From Gonium pectorale (taxonomy: Eukaryota; Chlorophyta; Chlorophyceae; Chlamydomonadales; Volvocaceae): DNA of 64,000 bases. The notes under the pieces are model-generated. The model was given only the letters and a program-made list of their open reading frames with translations. It made no database searches and was not told the DNA's origin. Shown one piece after another: positions 37,134 through 49,400 of the stretch. The translations under genes were made by a program, and so were the position numbers. How positions within the stretch are numbered: position 1 is the stretch's first letter; every line of letters begins with the position of its first letter. The stretch is from the NCBI GenBank assembly GCA_001584585.1, contig LSYV01000039.1, forward strand, positions 368,159 through 432,158. Direction: 5' to 3'.

Positions 37134-40100
37134 ATGGCCTCAAGCCCTGGAAGCAACAGCAGCAGCGCGACCGAGAGCGGCGACGGCTCAGGGTTGCCCA
37201 GCTCTCATATCGCTGTCTATGCCTGCATCAGCGTCGCCCTGATAGCTCTGTCGGGCTTGGTGGCTGGTCTGACCCTGGGACTTCTTTCGCTCGACAGGCT
37301 TGACCTCGAGGTGGTGCGCAGAAGGTGCGCCGCAAACCATCATCGGATTGGCAGGGTCGCCACGCGCGCGGCGGCCGTTGTCTGGAGCCATTGACCCCGT
37401 TCTGTGCCCTTACGCCGCTCGCAGCGGGAGCGCGACGCAAAGGAAATGGGCCGTCAGGGTGATCCCACTGCTGGAGAACCCGCATTGGCTGCTGGTCGCC
37501 CTGGTGAGTGGCGGGGTTGCGTGCGGGGCGTGCTGGGTGGTCGCAGGCGCCGGTGCCTCGGTACGCGGCAGTGGGAGCTGGCGCCTTCAGTCGCGACGCG
37601 CTCCGGTACGGCTGCCGTGACGATAACCCGTGCGCAGGTGCTCATCAACGCGGCGTGCAACACCTCCCTCCCAATCTTCCTTGACCGCCTTGTCAGCCCC
37701 GCGGTGGCAATGTGAGTGCGCCGGTGACCCGGGCCAGCTAGCATGCGTTGGAGAGTATGGAGACACGCACGTCATTTGCAAATTCCAACTTGACAATGGC
37801 TGCAGACGTACACGAATCATCAGTATAGAGGCTAGTGTCGTGCAGTAACTGCACATGCCTGCTTCCTCTTCCCGCAGTATCCTGGCGACAACTGCTGTCT
37901 TGATCTTTGGGGAAATCCTTCCTCAGGTACGTGTTCATCCGCTGGTGCGCAGTGAGCTTCGTTAGCCACATCAGCTGCCAGTCTTGGTTACCGGGCGAGT
38001 GCAGTGCTGCTTGTAGATTCACATTCGCATGACGTAACACACTCAACCGCGACCTAGATAGAAAGAAAGAAAGAAAGGTTATTCAGGTACCCGGCAAAGC
38101 CTAGATGGCCTTGACTGGGACAAAGCTAACCGCAGTTCGTGCGTCCGCTTAAGCTCCTGTTACCCCCCCCCCTTGCCATGTGCATTTGATGCCATGGACT
38201 CTTGCCCCAGGCCGTCTGCTCCAAGTAAGTCCATTCTTAGGGCGGCACGCTGCTGCCACATGACGTGTATGTATCGAACACCACGACCCCTGTACGCCCG
38301 ATGCCAACCCATGTATTAAGCACAGACAACGTTTTTGTAACTGGCTATTGCAACCGGCGGGAATGTGCAATCACGGGATGTGCAAATGTGCGCATGCAGG
38401 CACGGCATTGCCATTGGCGGTGCGCTGAGCTGGGTGGTCGTCTTCATACTGTATATCACCAGTCCGATCAGCTGGCCCATCGGACGCTGCTTGGTAAGCA
38501 CGAAGGAGGAGGGCGAGCTTGCTGTGTCCTGTACGGGGAGGCGTTCGAAAGGGACAGAGGCAGTAGTCTTACTGGGGCGGTACCTCTCACAGGACTGGAT
38601 GCTGGGGCCGCATGACCCTGGCCTCCACGGCCGCCGCCAGCTTAAGGCGCTGGTCGCACTGCACGCCAAGCACGAGGGCCTGGGGGGCAACCTCAGCGAG
38701 GACGAGACCAAGGTGCGTGTCGACGGTATCCTGCAGGAATCGAATCCGAAACGCAGAGGCAAAAAAAGATTTCGGCCAAGATACCAAAACCAACGTTCAG
38801 GCACATCAATGTTCAAGCAGCAAACGTATTGCTAGGTGGCGGACACCGTCGCATCTAGCCCGGTACGGTCGTACGGATGATGCCCAGTAGCGCTCTCCAG
38901 GTCGCCACGCATCGGTCCTGTAGTCCCGAGTGTCGACGCGGATGCCGCTTAGCGGCCGCAGTTACCCTCCGCATGAGCTTTATAAACTCCAGCCTGTTGT
39001 GCGGTACCCGTACGGCAGATCATTCGAGGCGTACTGGACCTGGCGGGCAAGGACGGCGCTGCGGTGAGTACATGCACTTCAGGTGATGGCAAGAGCATGT
39101 TTTAAGATTGAGTACATGGAGTCCGGGGGCTGGATGCTGTACGATTTTGGGCACTTTGGATAGTGCGCAGGGTTTCGGCCCTGGAAGCATACTTTTACGG
39201 TTGCTGTCGTACGGCTGGTTTCTCTCACGACAATACACACTACACCCACGAACCGCTCAGGTTCTTTTCTGCAATTGCCAAGTTTGCATACGTGTCCTCA
39301 CAGCGCCAAGTTGGTGTGTGTAACGTTGCGCTTTTTGTTTTTCGTGTTCTGGGCCTTACCGCTAAGGCAACGGGTGTTTCACCCTCCCTGCTATGGCGGG
39401 TCGGGAGCCAATCGGCTCGTGTGGCCTGCAGCCCCTCTCTGGGGAAGCCTGTCATCTGTATCTTAAGCATGCATGTATGCAGACAAACAGACATGCAGGC
39501 AGGGGCCTCACCACTTCCATTCACCGCCCTCGTAGTAATGCCCATGCTTCGCTCACGCCCCGCAGGCAATGACTCCGCTCGACTGCGTCTTCTCGCTGCC
39601 CGCCGACGCCGTGCTGAACCGCCGCTGCCTGGCGGCGGTGCTGCGTACAGGCCTCAGCCGGGTGCCGGTGTGGCGGCGGGGCCCGTTGGGGTACCCGGAG
39701 TTCCTCGGGTTCCTGCTCACCAAGGAGGTTCTGCAAAAGGTGCCTGGGCACCGCGTCGCGTGCGGCGCGGTAAAGAGGGCCCAAAGACACATCTGATCTT
39801 GGTGCTTTGACCCGCATCTGTGATTTGCGCCTACACAAAGAGGCAAGGGAACAGGGGCTAGAATATGCCCATGTCACGCGTCCGTGTTCCTGCAGATTTC
39901 TCTTTGTTTCCCAGTCAGTCAAGCGCTGCTCGCCAGCTCAAAGTCCGGCCCACTTCCGCTCATAGGTCGACCCCTCCAAAGGCGTCCGTGCTGGCGACGC
40001 GCCCATGCGCGTGCTGCCGCACCTGTCGGCCCGCACCTCCCTCTTCGATCTGCTCAAGTTCTTCTGCGGCGGCCGCTGCCACATGGTGAATATGATGATG

Positions 40101-42081
40101 TCGGGTAGCGCAGGGTACCTTATAACACTATGAGCTCGTACGTAGTCACAAGAGCGGGACCTCCCTTCAGTGGCAGTGTGCCACTTCACAAGAGTACGTC
40201 ACGGGGGCATTCAGATCCTCTCACTCCCGATAGGCTCACTGTCACGGCACCTGTACCTAATGTTGTTGTTGTTGTTGCAGATTTTGCTTTGCTCATTTTG
40301 TCATGGGCGGCACCGACGCCCGAGTAGGCGCGAAATTCACGAATAGGGCACCCTCTGTATTAAACGTGCCGAAACCGGTTTCCTCGCCTCCGCCGCACCC
40401 GCGTTGCGTCCCCGAGGTGGTCCTGACCGTGCCGGAGCGGGAGGTGGCCAGCCTCATGCGCAGCCTGGCGGGACCCGGCAGCACTAGCAGCACCCGGGGC
40501 AGCGACAGCGAGAGCAGCAGCAACGACGACGACGACGCCAGCTCCTCCAGTGGCAGCTCCTCATCCTCCTCCTCCAGCAGCGGCGGCAGCAGCCGTAGCG
40601 GGCGCAGCCGCGGCAGCCGCGCCAGCCACAGCACCGGCGTCAGCGGCATGGGCATGGCAAGGAGCACGGACGCAAGCGGTCCCCGGGCTGGCCGGACCGG
40701 CTCCCGCAGCTGGCACATCGCGGAGCATCGCATCCGGGCCGTGCTCCGGCTGATGTCTGGCCGCCGGCGGAAGGGCCGTCGCGCTGGCGGCGGCGGCGGC
40801 GCCGCGGGCGGCGGCGACGTGGAGATGCAGGCCGGCGGCGGCGGCCCGGGGCGCGGCCGGGATTCCGGGCCGGGGTACTCCCGGACGTCCGCTGAACTTG
40901 GCAGTCCGCTGAGCACTCGGGTGTCCCTTGAGCTGCCCCAGCCGCCGCCGCCGTCGGCGGAGGGTCCCGCATCGGCCGGCCAGCGCGCTGGCAGCATCCC
41001 CACCGGCGCCACGGAGGAGGGTCGCTTCCATCACCTGAGCGCCGCAGGCGCCATGGCAGCAGAGCAGCTGACGCGCACGGCCGCGGCTGCGCTGCAGCCT
41101 GAGGAGGGGCTCCAAACGGAGGCGGAGATCGTGGCCGTGATGCAGGCCGAGGGGGGCGCCCAGCAGGAACTGACGCCGCACGGACCTCACAATCACCACG
41201 GCCACCACGGCCACCAGGAAGGTGACCATGATAACCAGCAGCCGCACAGCCGTGCGAGCGCTGACGACCGGGCGCAGGCTTCCCACAGCACTGCGCGCCC
41301 CCGCGGAGCGACACTGCAGACGGCGCCGCCCGCCCCTGCGGCGGAGCTGGCGCTTGCGGGGCCCACGCCGGAAGTCACACCAGCGTCGGCCGCGCAGCCC
41401 AGCCGCACCCGCCCCGCGTACGGCAGAAGCACGGCCGCAATGCAGCTGCGCAGCCTGCGCTCGTACGGCCACCTGCCCCTCGCCGCGGCTACGGGCGTCG
41501 CTTCGTACCTGTCGTCTGCCGGTCCGGACCTTGAGGCCGGGGGCTCCGTCCGTTCGCGCCCCTGCAGCGATGGAGTTGTGGCGGCCATGGACTCTGTGGC
41601 CCCTTATCCCCCGGTGGGAGTGGGTGATACGGGTGTTGCCGGCGGCAATGGCGTGGCGCCCAGCGGCCGTGTCATGGCGGTGGCGGGAGCAGCTGCTGCC
41701 GACCAGCGGGCGGCCCACCACAAGGTGTGGCTTGCCAGCGCCGCGGAGGCCGCGGAGGTGCTGGTGCCCGTGGGAATCATCACGCTTGAGGACGTGATTG
41801 AAGAGCTGATGCAGGTGGGTTGATTGCGGTGATCCTTAACACTTGCGCGGCTGAGCAGTGGTAACACAAACGAGTACAGACCTTTGGAGTGAGCCAGGGC
41901 AGAAGATTAGGAAACGCCCGCTGCGTGATTTGCATTGTCCGAATGGAAAACATTACTTGGTGGTGGCCCTGAATACCCGTGTTGGGTTTGCCTTGGTGTT
42001 GTCTCGCAGGTTGAGATCATGGACGAGACGGATCCCGCTGGCAATCATGGGGCCGGAAACGACGCTGGTCCCGTGCCCTAA
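37134..42081 (+). CDS. CNNM/DUF21-type membrane protein with CBS pair
   Basis: CNNM (ACDP, CorC-like) proteins are membrane proteins tied to Mg2+ and divalent-cation transport. Exons: 37134-37324, 37425-37503, 37638-37711, 37878-37926, 38211-38224, 38400-38493, 38593-38712, 39019-39063, 39566-39739, 39966-40085, about 40281-41814, 42010-42081 (TAA). The first exons give the DUF21 helices: GLVAGLTLGLLSLDRLDLEV, LLVALVLINAACNTSLPIFL, IILATTAVLIFGEILPQ and SWVVVFILYITSPISWPI. Then IIRGVLDLAGKDG, the conserved link to the CBS module, CBS1 (LSRVPVWRRGPLGYPEFLGF) and CBS2 (RVLPHLSARTSLFDLLKFF), ending with GIITLEDVIEELM and VEIMDETD. About 480 residues of Ser/Gly/Ala-rich sequence sit inside CBS2. 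The join between 40085 and 40281 is off by one phase in my reading and remains unresolved. Length about 850 residues. Confidence 0.88.
38061..38077 (+). repeat. GAAA tetranucleotide run in CNNM intron 4
   Basis: Four tandem GAAA units in the intron between 37926 and 38211; a C homopolymer of about 10 follows near 38,163. Confidence 0.8.
39391..39464 (+). repeat. Dispersed repeat copy 3
   Basis: Starts CTATGGCGGGTCGGGAGCC and ends CCTGTCATCTGTATCTT. It lies in the CNNM intron 39064-39565. With copies 1 and 2 this makes three intronic copies in 64 kb, consistent with a short non-autonomous mobile element; no long terminal inverted repeat or coding capacity is seen. Confidence 0.75.
40261..40277 (+). 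repeat. GTT trinucleotide run as polypyrimidine-like tract before CNNM exon 11
   Basis: A TGT/GTT run of about 17 bp ends in GCAG, the putative acceptor at 40,280 of the large exon. The phase of this join is the unresolved one. Confidence 0.75.
41187..41232 (+). other. His-rich tract in the CNNM insertion
   Basis: Within exon 11 the translation contains HNHHGHHGH and a neighbouring GDHDNQQPHS. His clusters bind divalent metals in many transporters; here a role is only an inference from the protein family. Confidence 0.6.
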
Positions 42082-42451
42082 TGAAGGGCGTCTGGTAAAG
42101 CCGCAAGAGGAAAGCCGACGGATTAGAGTGGGTGCAACGGGGTGCGGGTCCTCAAGCGCCAAAGCGCGGGTTCGGACTGAAGTACATGCAACAACACCGA
42201 TGGTCGAGATAGTCTACTAGGTTTGGGTGGGGAGGCCGGCCTTGAAGATAAGGCGGCTGTAGACTTGACACGGCGGGGCTTACTCCCCGTTGCTGTCGGG
42301 GCGGCCCGCATTCTTTGGCTGGCGACAGTTGGTGGGACCCTCTTTGTTCTGAGGGTCTATTGAGGTGCAAGTGCGCACCCCAGTCAAAGCAGGATGCCAG
42401 GTTGGACGAGGAGCTGACCACGGAGTGCTCCGATGTCGCCCGTCCGCACCG

Positions 42452-42456
42452 TGTAA
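42452..42456 (+). terminator. TGTAA polyadenylation signal of the CNNM gene
   Basis: First plus-strand TGTAA I find after the CNNM stop at 42,081, about 370 bp downstream. It is a plausible chlorophyte poly(A) signal but not unique by chance. Confidence 0.4.
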
Positions 42457-43278
42457 GCCGTTTTTACATAAGAGCATTGGCGATTGCGTGCGGTGTTGAC
42501 CCGTGGGTCGCAGTGGGCCCGAGTGACGCCGTAGCTCGTGAATTTATACAGTGGGGTTCCATCGTCGAACCCGTACCATGTGGGGTATGTGGTAGATAAG
42601 TCCCAGTCCCCCGGTCGCTGGCCGCTGCGCGCTGGCATGTTGACGACTTCGTAAAGCTGCGTAAGGTCACGGCGGTTTTGCAAGGGAGCTGTCATTCACG
42701 GGTAGCGTGCCAACTCTTATCGCGCGCTGCTGCACGGCTGCAGCAACCGAGGCAGCGACCTCCGGCAACGCCAACCGGCCCAGCACTTGCCACGTTCAGC
42801 CGGGGAAGCTGACTGATTCTCTCGGGTGGCTTCGGTCGACCCGCATATCCCGAGCCAACCCAGCATTGGCCAGCAAGCAGGGCGGCCCTGCAGCAAGCAA
42901 GATCAACATGCACAGCGCCTGTGGCACTCAGTGCCCTTCCATATTATGCCCGTTCCGCGGCGCATCTCCCACCTCCATTACCCACCAAATCCCGGGCATA
43001 CTGCACGAAAGCCGGTACCACAAGGCATTACACGTGGCATCCAGCGCTACACAGGCACCCAAGTCCGGCCGACATCAGCTGGAACGCATGCCGCCATCAG
43101 GAGCGACTGTGTGTATCCGGGGAGAGCGCCCTCTCAAGCCGCAACGCCAACACAGGCTACGGGTGTATCCCACGCAAATGCTTTAAGGAGCGCCAACGCG
43201 TTGACAAGTGCTACGCCGCGATTCTAGAACCTGATCCATCCGATCCACATGGCTGCTCGAGCTAATCTGCCCGCCGAT
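42457..43278. other. Convergent intergenic region between CNNM and otubain genes
   Basis: Between the tail-to-tail 3' ends of the two genes. Plus-strand open frames at 42,707-43,265 are Thr/Ser/Pro-rich with no domain or splice partner and are probably spurious. I see nothing else supportable. Confidence 0.5.
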
Positions 43279-43283
43279 TTACA
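43279..43283 (-). terminator. TGTAA polyadenylation signal of the otubain gene
   Basis: TTACA on the plus strand (TGTAA on the minus) lies about 245 bp downstream of the otubain stop at 43,526, the expected spacing for a chlorophyte 3' UTR. Confidence 0.45.
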
Positions 43284-43525
43284 TGCCTCAGCCACGGGCC
43301 TTTGACTCAATTGAATGCCGATGTCATTGGGTTAATGATACGTTCACTATAAGGATGCCCCACCCCGACATGCAAAGCCACACTGATGCTTGCCGTTGGC
43401 TCGACAACGGAATGTGCATTCCCAACATCGATTGCACAGCCAGCCCGCGTGCAACAGCAACGCGATGGAGGGGCGCAGCCATGCTAGGCGCCCCCATATA
43501 CATGCGGCCCCTGCGGCCCCTGCCG

Positions 43526-46083
43526 CTACCCGCCCTTGGCGTACAAGATGTCGTAGTGCCCTGGCCGGTACAGCAGGTGCACCCGGGGGTGGGTTCCCGG
43601 CACGCACGAGTCGGGCACAAAGTCGTGTACCGTCGCGTCCAGGCCCGAGCCGCCGCCGGTCGGCAGGCCGCTGCTGTCCAGGTAGACGACCCGCACGGGG
43701 ATCTGGGGGGGAGGGCAATAAGGCGGGCAGCAACGGCAGACATAACAGGCAGCACGTGTAGGAAGTTGGTGGTTTGCTTGCCCATTGCAGAGTACCGAGC
43801 CGCGTGGGTGTCGATGTGAATCAACGTGGTCATGGGGGCGTGCGTTCGCATGGTTGTGGGCAGGTGCTGGGCCGACACCGCTGTGTCACCCCGTCAGTAA
43901 GCGGCAGCCTGGTGTGAGTCACCGCAAGCGGTTACGCACGGGCCTCCGGTCGTTACTGCATTAGCCCATTGTGCCACCACACCCGCGCCAAACTACTGCA
44001 GTCACCCCAAGCCAGAAACCGCCAAGCCCGCCCTCGATCGGTACCGTGCCCTTCCGCCCCTGCACCTGCAGCGCATCCGTGATGGCGACGATGTGCAGGT
44101 GGTCGCTCTCCTCGCCCATGGGCTCCACGTGCCGCTGGCAGAACAGCTCAACCGTCGCAGGCGGCTCGTCGTACATCCCCTGCACGACACGAAACAAGCT
44201 CGGATGAGTACGATGCACCACAATGCACGCGCTGAGTAATAGGGGGGTTGAACGGGAAGGGGAATGAACAACGAGTTATAGGGCGGGAATCATAGCAGGC
44301 GACGCCGTCCACCGACCTAACGCCAGTCCAGCGACACGACGATGCCATGCCCCTGAAGCTCCAACACAGGGTTCAGGCGGAGCCCGCAGCACCCAAGCTG
44401 CGCCTCACCAGGATGAAGGGGAAGAAGTGGTCCTCGCGGCGCTGCACCTCGCACGAGGTGATCAGCCGCAGAAGCATCACTATGAGGTTGGAGATCTGCG
44501 GGGGGACGGCAGACCCGGTCCGAACGCTGAAGGCCAGCCGGCGCAGTAGGGCGCGGCACCCTTGCGCCGTGAGCGCAGTACGGTACCCCAACGGCTGCCG
44601 CGGCTGCTCCATAGGCACGCTGTGATTCCGCCCTTGGGGACCAATACTGGCGCAACTAATGCTGTAACCCACCGTGTCGTCGCGCATGTCGACGAGCAGC
44701 TTGTCGTGCGCGAAGTTGGTGTACGGCTTGGAGATCTCCGCCACCTGCTCAAGCAGTACGTCCATGGCTGGGCGGGACAGCATGACAAGGGCCGGGGCGG
44801 GCACGGAGGCGGGTAAGGGATCAGCACGGGGCTGCGACGCCAGTACGGCGCTGAAACTGCTGCGATGCCGCACGGAGGGTTGCAGTGTCGCGGAGCAACG
44901 CGAGGTCTGCGGCGCCCAGGACCGTCTAGACGTCAGGCGGTGAGAGGGACTCGCAGACTCCTGCTGCGTGCGTGCTTCGGGCTATCCAACTCTGGCGCCA
45001 GCATCCAGCGTAGAGGTCTGCGCATCTCGCCACCCACCGTCCTCGAAGACCAGGGCCTGGAACCCGCCGTCCACCAGTTTGCCCTTCCATTCCTGGATCA
45101 CGGACTTGATCCTGCTCAGACACACGGCATACCGCGTTGGCTGTATTGCACAGGTACTGGCACCCCAAGCAGTGCCCTGCACCACTCTGCCGCTCCGCGC
45201 AGATCGTACGCGCACAGCCCAGCAAGGCGTGTTACTTCCTGTACGTGCGGCGTATCGCATAGACGCCCCGACGAGCTGGATCCGCCGTCCATCCAGCATC
45301 CACGGTAATGATTGTGTATCCCAGGCCCCGGCCCCAGCCTGACCCGCCCCGGCGCACCGGTCGCACTCCGTCAGGTCACGCGCAAGCAGCAAGCTCTCAA
45401 GGTAGGAGTAGATGAAGCCGCGAAAGAAGCAGTTTCCGTCGCCCCTCGTCCGCCGGAAGGTGCTGTAGCTCGCCTCCAGCTTCGCGATCTTTTGGACGAA
45501 GTTCTGGTTCCCGTTGATGTATTCTGCGTGCGACAAACAATGGTGAGACGCTCTCGACGGGTATGGCGGGGCCGTCCCACCGTCGGCCCCGCCGACAGGT
45601 GCGTAACCTGAGAGCAGCTTATCTTTGACCCCACTACACGGCCTCCTTGGCCCCATGATTCCTTTTGAACACGTCATGATTTCGGGCACTGGTGTCCCAC
45701 GCACGTACCAAGTCACGCCTGTGCCGTGCGCCCCACGGCGGGATTACACCCTACCTTCCTTCAACGCGGACATGGGCTCCTCATTGCCTACATACTCTGA
45801 TACTCTCGCCTGCTCCGCCCTGCAACCGTCAGGCACCCGTCCGGCGTAACCCACGAGGCACCCCGCAAGCCCTGGAGGCAGAGCGCCTTGGCGCCATTGG
45901 CCCGGCGGGGCCTTACCGAATCTGGTTCTGCTGCGCGAGGATGTCTTCATCAGAGGGGCGCTCGGGGGCAGCCGGATCGCCAGCGCCACCCGTTGGCGCG
46001 CTATTCGAAGGGCCAGTACCCTGCCCGCCTCCGTCCCAGGGCTGACGAGAAGTGTCGACATCATCCGTCGGGGCGTCAGCCAT
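43526..46083 (-). CDS. OTUB1: Otubain-type OTU deubiquitinase
   Basis: Otubains are cysteine proteases that cleave ubiquitin chains (OTUB1 prefers Lys48) and can restrain E2 enzymes. Exons in reading order: 46083-45917, 45819-45755, 45523-45367, 45111-45038, 44767-44673, 44495-44409, 44179-44066, 43702-43526, all phase-consistent, 311 residues (human OTUB1 is 271). Catalytic residues are intact by pattern: Asp106 and Cys109 in FRRTRGDGNCFFRGF, and His302 in YRPGHYDILY near the C-terminus. The middle (ISNLIVMLLRLITSC) and VELFCQRHVEPMGEESDHLH match the family. The N-terminal 50 residues are Gly/Ser/Pro-rich and end in EDILAQQNQIR, the helix otubains use before the OTU fold. The gene is divergent from KRI1 and convergent with the CNNM gene. 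Confidence 0.95.
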
Positions 46084-46429
46084 GGGTGCTATAGGGTGTG
46101 ACGGGTGATCGCTTCCCGAAAGAGAGCTCGAGATGCGGAGGTCTAGACGCGACGGCCCGCACTGGCGGAGGCGCTTTAGCTGAAGAGCTACAGAAAGTAC
46201 ATTAAGGTCTGATCCGATGGAGGTGCAGGCAGTGCGAAGCACGGCGACCCGTCAACCAACAGCGCTTCCAGTCTCGGAGCGTGCGGAGCGCGAAGCATAC
46301 TGACACTGCAATGACAAATGAACTGGTGTCGACATCTACCGCATTTTTGTTCGAAATTCCTCGTGAAATTCCTCTTTGTTTCTGTATCCAGACCTTTCTT
46401 TTATCGGACCGTTGCACCATACTGACTAG
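46084..46429. promoter_or_regulatory. 346-bp divergent promoter region, otubain / KRI1
   Basis: The two start codons (46,083 minus and 46,430 plus) are only 346 bp apart, so both core promoters and 5' UTRs share this interval. No TATA box is evident. The right half is AT-rich compared with flanking coding DNA. A shared bidirectional promoter is an inference from spacing. Confidence 0.5.
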
Positions 46430-49400
46430 ATGCCGCCGCCAGCGAAGCAGAAGAAACAAAGCTTGCTAGACGAAGAGGGGGACGCCGGAGAGGGCGGCGG
46501 AGCGGACCTTGCCATTCGCGTGAACAAGGCGTATGCGGCCCGCTTCGAGGTGTGTCGCGAGAATAGTGATGCAGCACGCGCTCCGCGAGTATGAGTTGCG
46601 CTCATCGTAACGTCCTGGCGGCTGGACTACCGTCGCCATCGCGCTTGTGCGCTTGCAGCACAACAAGCGGCGCGAGGAGCTCCATAGGCTGCAATCAAAG
46701 TACCCTGAGGAGGCAGAGAAGCTTGCCCGCAAGGTGACCGCGTCGGTCCCACGGGACAGCACTGCCGGCAATTGGGGCAGTGGGGACAACGGTTTGCGGG
46801 TGGCGTGGGCCACACATGGGGCAAGTTGACATGAACTTACAACTGCGCACCGGCAGATACTGGCGATTTGGTCATCAAGAGCTAGCTTCCTCTGTGGGGT
46901 GCTCTGCTGCCCTAGTGCGTGCGTGTGTGTGCAGGGGGCATGTGCACTCCGGACCCTTCCCGGGGGCATGTGTGTGTACGGCCCGGCCTGCGGGTTTGAG
47001 CATGCTGATTATGCCCGCCTGAGATCTTAGTAGCCATCTTAGTAGCTGAGGTTTCACAAGCATTTGATGTGAGGGCGAGCTTCTCTGCCAGCCCGAGCGC
47101 TCACAGGTGTCCTGGGGCTTGCAGATCGCACGTGAGGCCGCCAAGGCCGCTGGGGAGGAGCTGCCGCCGCGGGATGAGAACGATGATGACAGCTCGAGTG
47201 AAGAGGAGGTGGGTCACTCCTGGGCTACGGTGCCGTCCCTACGGATGAGGGCCTCACGTGTGTTATGCGTTACATATGTACGTGCATAACGAGTACGGGG
47301 GAAATGTACGATTACAGCCTTCGCACATACCCCTGGATGCCGACGTACCAGTCCGGTTGTCCCGGGCCGCAACCCGGCCTAAGCTTTGGCCCCGGCGTGC
47401 CTGCGCCGGAGCACCAAACATGTTGTCTGTTCTTGAAGCCCACACAAGCAACGACGTGGCCTTGCTTTGGGTTTCCTGCCTTGATATGTGTGCCTGCTCT
47501 TCACCGCCTGCAGGATGACGGTGAAATTCCTATCGACACGGAAGCGAAGATTTTCGAGACGCTGCTCCGCATCCGCCGCCAGGATCCCGCTATCTACCAA
47601 AAAGACGTCCAGTTTTTCGAAGAGGGCGATGAGGAGGATGGCGAAGGGGATGATGGGGGCCAGAAGAAGGACTCAAAAAAGAAGCCCATGTTCCTCAAGG
47701 ACCTTATCGCGAAGCAGGCGAGCTCTCTCGTGTCCAGTGGTGACGGCACGGCATGTGCACAACCGGTAGTTCGGTATGAGCCGCTGGCGAACTTCGCGCC
47801 TTCGGCCGGCGTCTGTACATGACGGTGCGCCGCATCGGTGCCGCACCCTCGCCTTGCCGGCTTACGGCGGAACGTGACCGGTAGCCCTGTACCGTACGCG
47901 AATGAACAGCTTGAGCCATGGCCGTATGTCTCCTGCACACAAGGCCGGCTGAGGTGAACTGACCCATTCCCTCTCCTTACTTGCAGGTGCTGGAGCACGG
48001 CCCCGAAGCTAGCAACAGCGACGACGACGACGAGAGCGGCGGGCGGAAAGCGTCTGCCAAAGCGCGGAACCCCAAGGTGTACGACGTGGAGCAGGAGGAC
48101 CTGCGGAAGGCCTTCCTGCAGGCAGCGGAGGTACGCGCGGTGCCTGGGCCGGGGTGGAAGGCGGCGCTTGGGAAAGCCAGCTGCCGTCGCCTGGTCGCCA
48201 CGGGTCGCCACGGGTCGCTTCCCGTGCTGTCAGCACTTTTGATCCTTTTCTGCTATGAGCTTAACCGCGCCTGTGAGCTATAGAGGTATAGTACTTGGGG
48301 TACATACCCACGGCTCAGTAATGGCCCGGAGAATGACATCCACCCGGCACTGCAATGAGGGCACGTGCGTGTGCGGCACGCTAAGTCCGTGACGCACGCG
48401 CTGCCCCTTGGTCAGGTGGCGGATGGCGAGGGGGGCGAAGCGGAGCTTGGCGGCGTGCTGAAGGTGCGCAGCAAGCAGCAGCCCTCCGATGACGGCGACG
48501 AGGACGGCAAGGAGGGCGCGGATGGCGGCAGGAAGAAGAGCAAGAAGGGCGTCAAGAAGGAGTCAGAGACGCAGTTCCAAAAGGTGCGACGCGGTTGGGA
48601 TGCAGCATCCGTCGTGTCCCTATCAGGGGCTGTGGGCAGGCGGCAAGGAGAAACCCCTGAAACTTGATGGAATACTGGATGCTGGCACGGGCGGCACGGC
48701 CCAAGGATGGGGAGGATGGGTTAGGCTGTCGCCGACAACAACAGTGCTGCTCCGGCGCACGAGTCGCTGCCAGTACCCCCTGTGTCCTTATCCCTCATTG
48801 TCATCGCTGCCGCGCTTGGGTCTTGCTGCCTGCTTGCGGGTTTCCGCTGCGCCTGCCTGCTTGCTGCTGGCGAAAGCAGCTTGCTTCGCTGCATCGCCCG
48901 TGACTCGCCCGTCGCCGCGACCTGCAGCTCATCGAGGCGTACTTTGGCACAGAGGGTGAGCTCAACCCCGACGACAAGTTCCTCAAGGAGTACATTGTCA
49001 GCAAGGTACGGTGGGGCCCGTAGGTCCAAGCACGAAGCAAGCGCCAGGCGCAGGCTGCACCTGCACCTGCACCTGCACCTCGCACATAGCTTGTAGTCCT
49101 GCCCAGTACCGCAGCTGGGCGCTAAGCGCCAGCGGCTCACGCTTTCGCGCTGTAGGGGTGCAGCGTAAGGGCTACTTGGCAGCAGTGCGAGGTCCGCTTA
49201 CCAGTACTTACAGTACTGGAGGAAGCCTGCCCAAAGTACCACCTTAAGCAAGGCTGTCTTGGTATCCATGGGGCCTTCGACGGGCCTGCGTAACAGGGCT
49301 GGGTGTACGACGAGATGTACGCACCGGTATGAGTCCATGCCTGGGTGGCTTCTGCTCTGGACTTGACGCCCCTGGGCGGGCACACCCGGCACCGCCGCAG

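Noticed and set aside
40561..41721. A 386-codon minus-strand open frame opposite the CNNM insertion
   Set aside because: It is antisense to low-complexity GC-rich coding sequence, with no domain or splice logic.
42082..42300. A second small gene directly after CNNM
   Set aside because: Open frames here are short, without splice partners, and the region is the CNNM 3' UTR.
42707..43265. Overlapping plus-strand open frames between CNNM and otubain
   Set aside because: No domain, no splice pattern, and they sit in a convergent 3' region.
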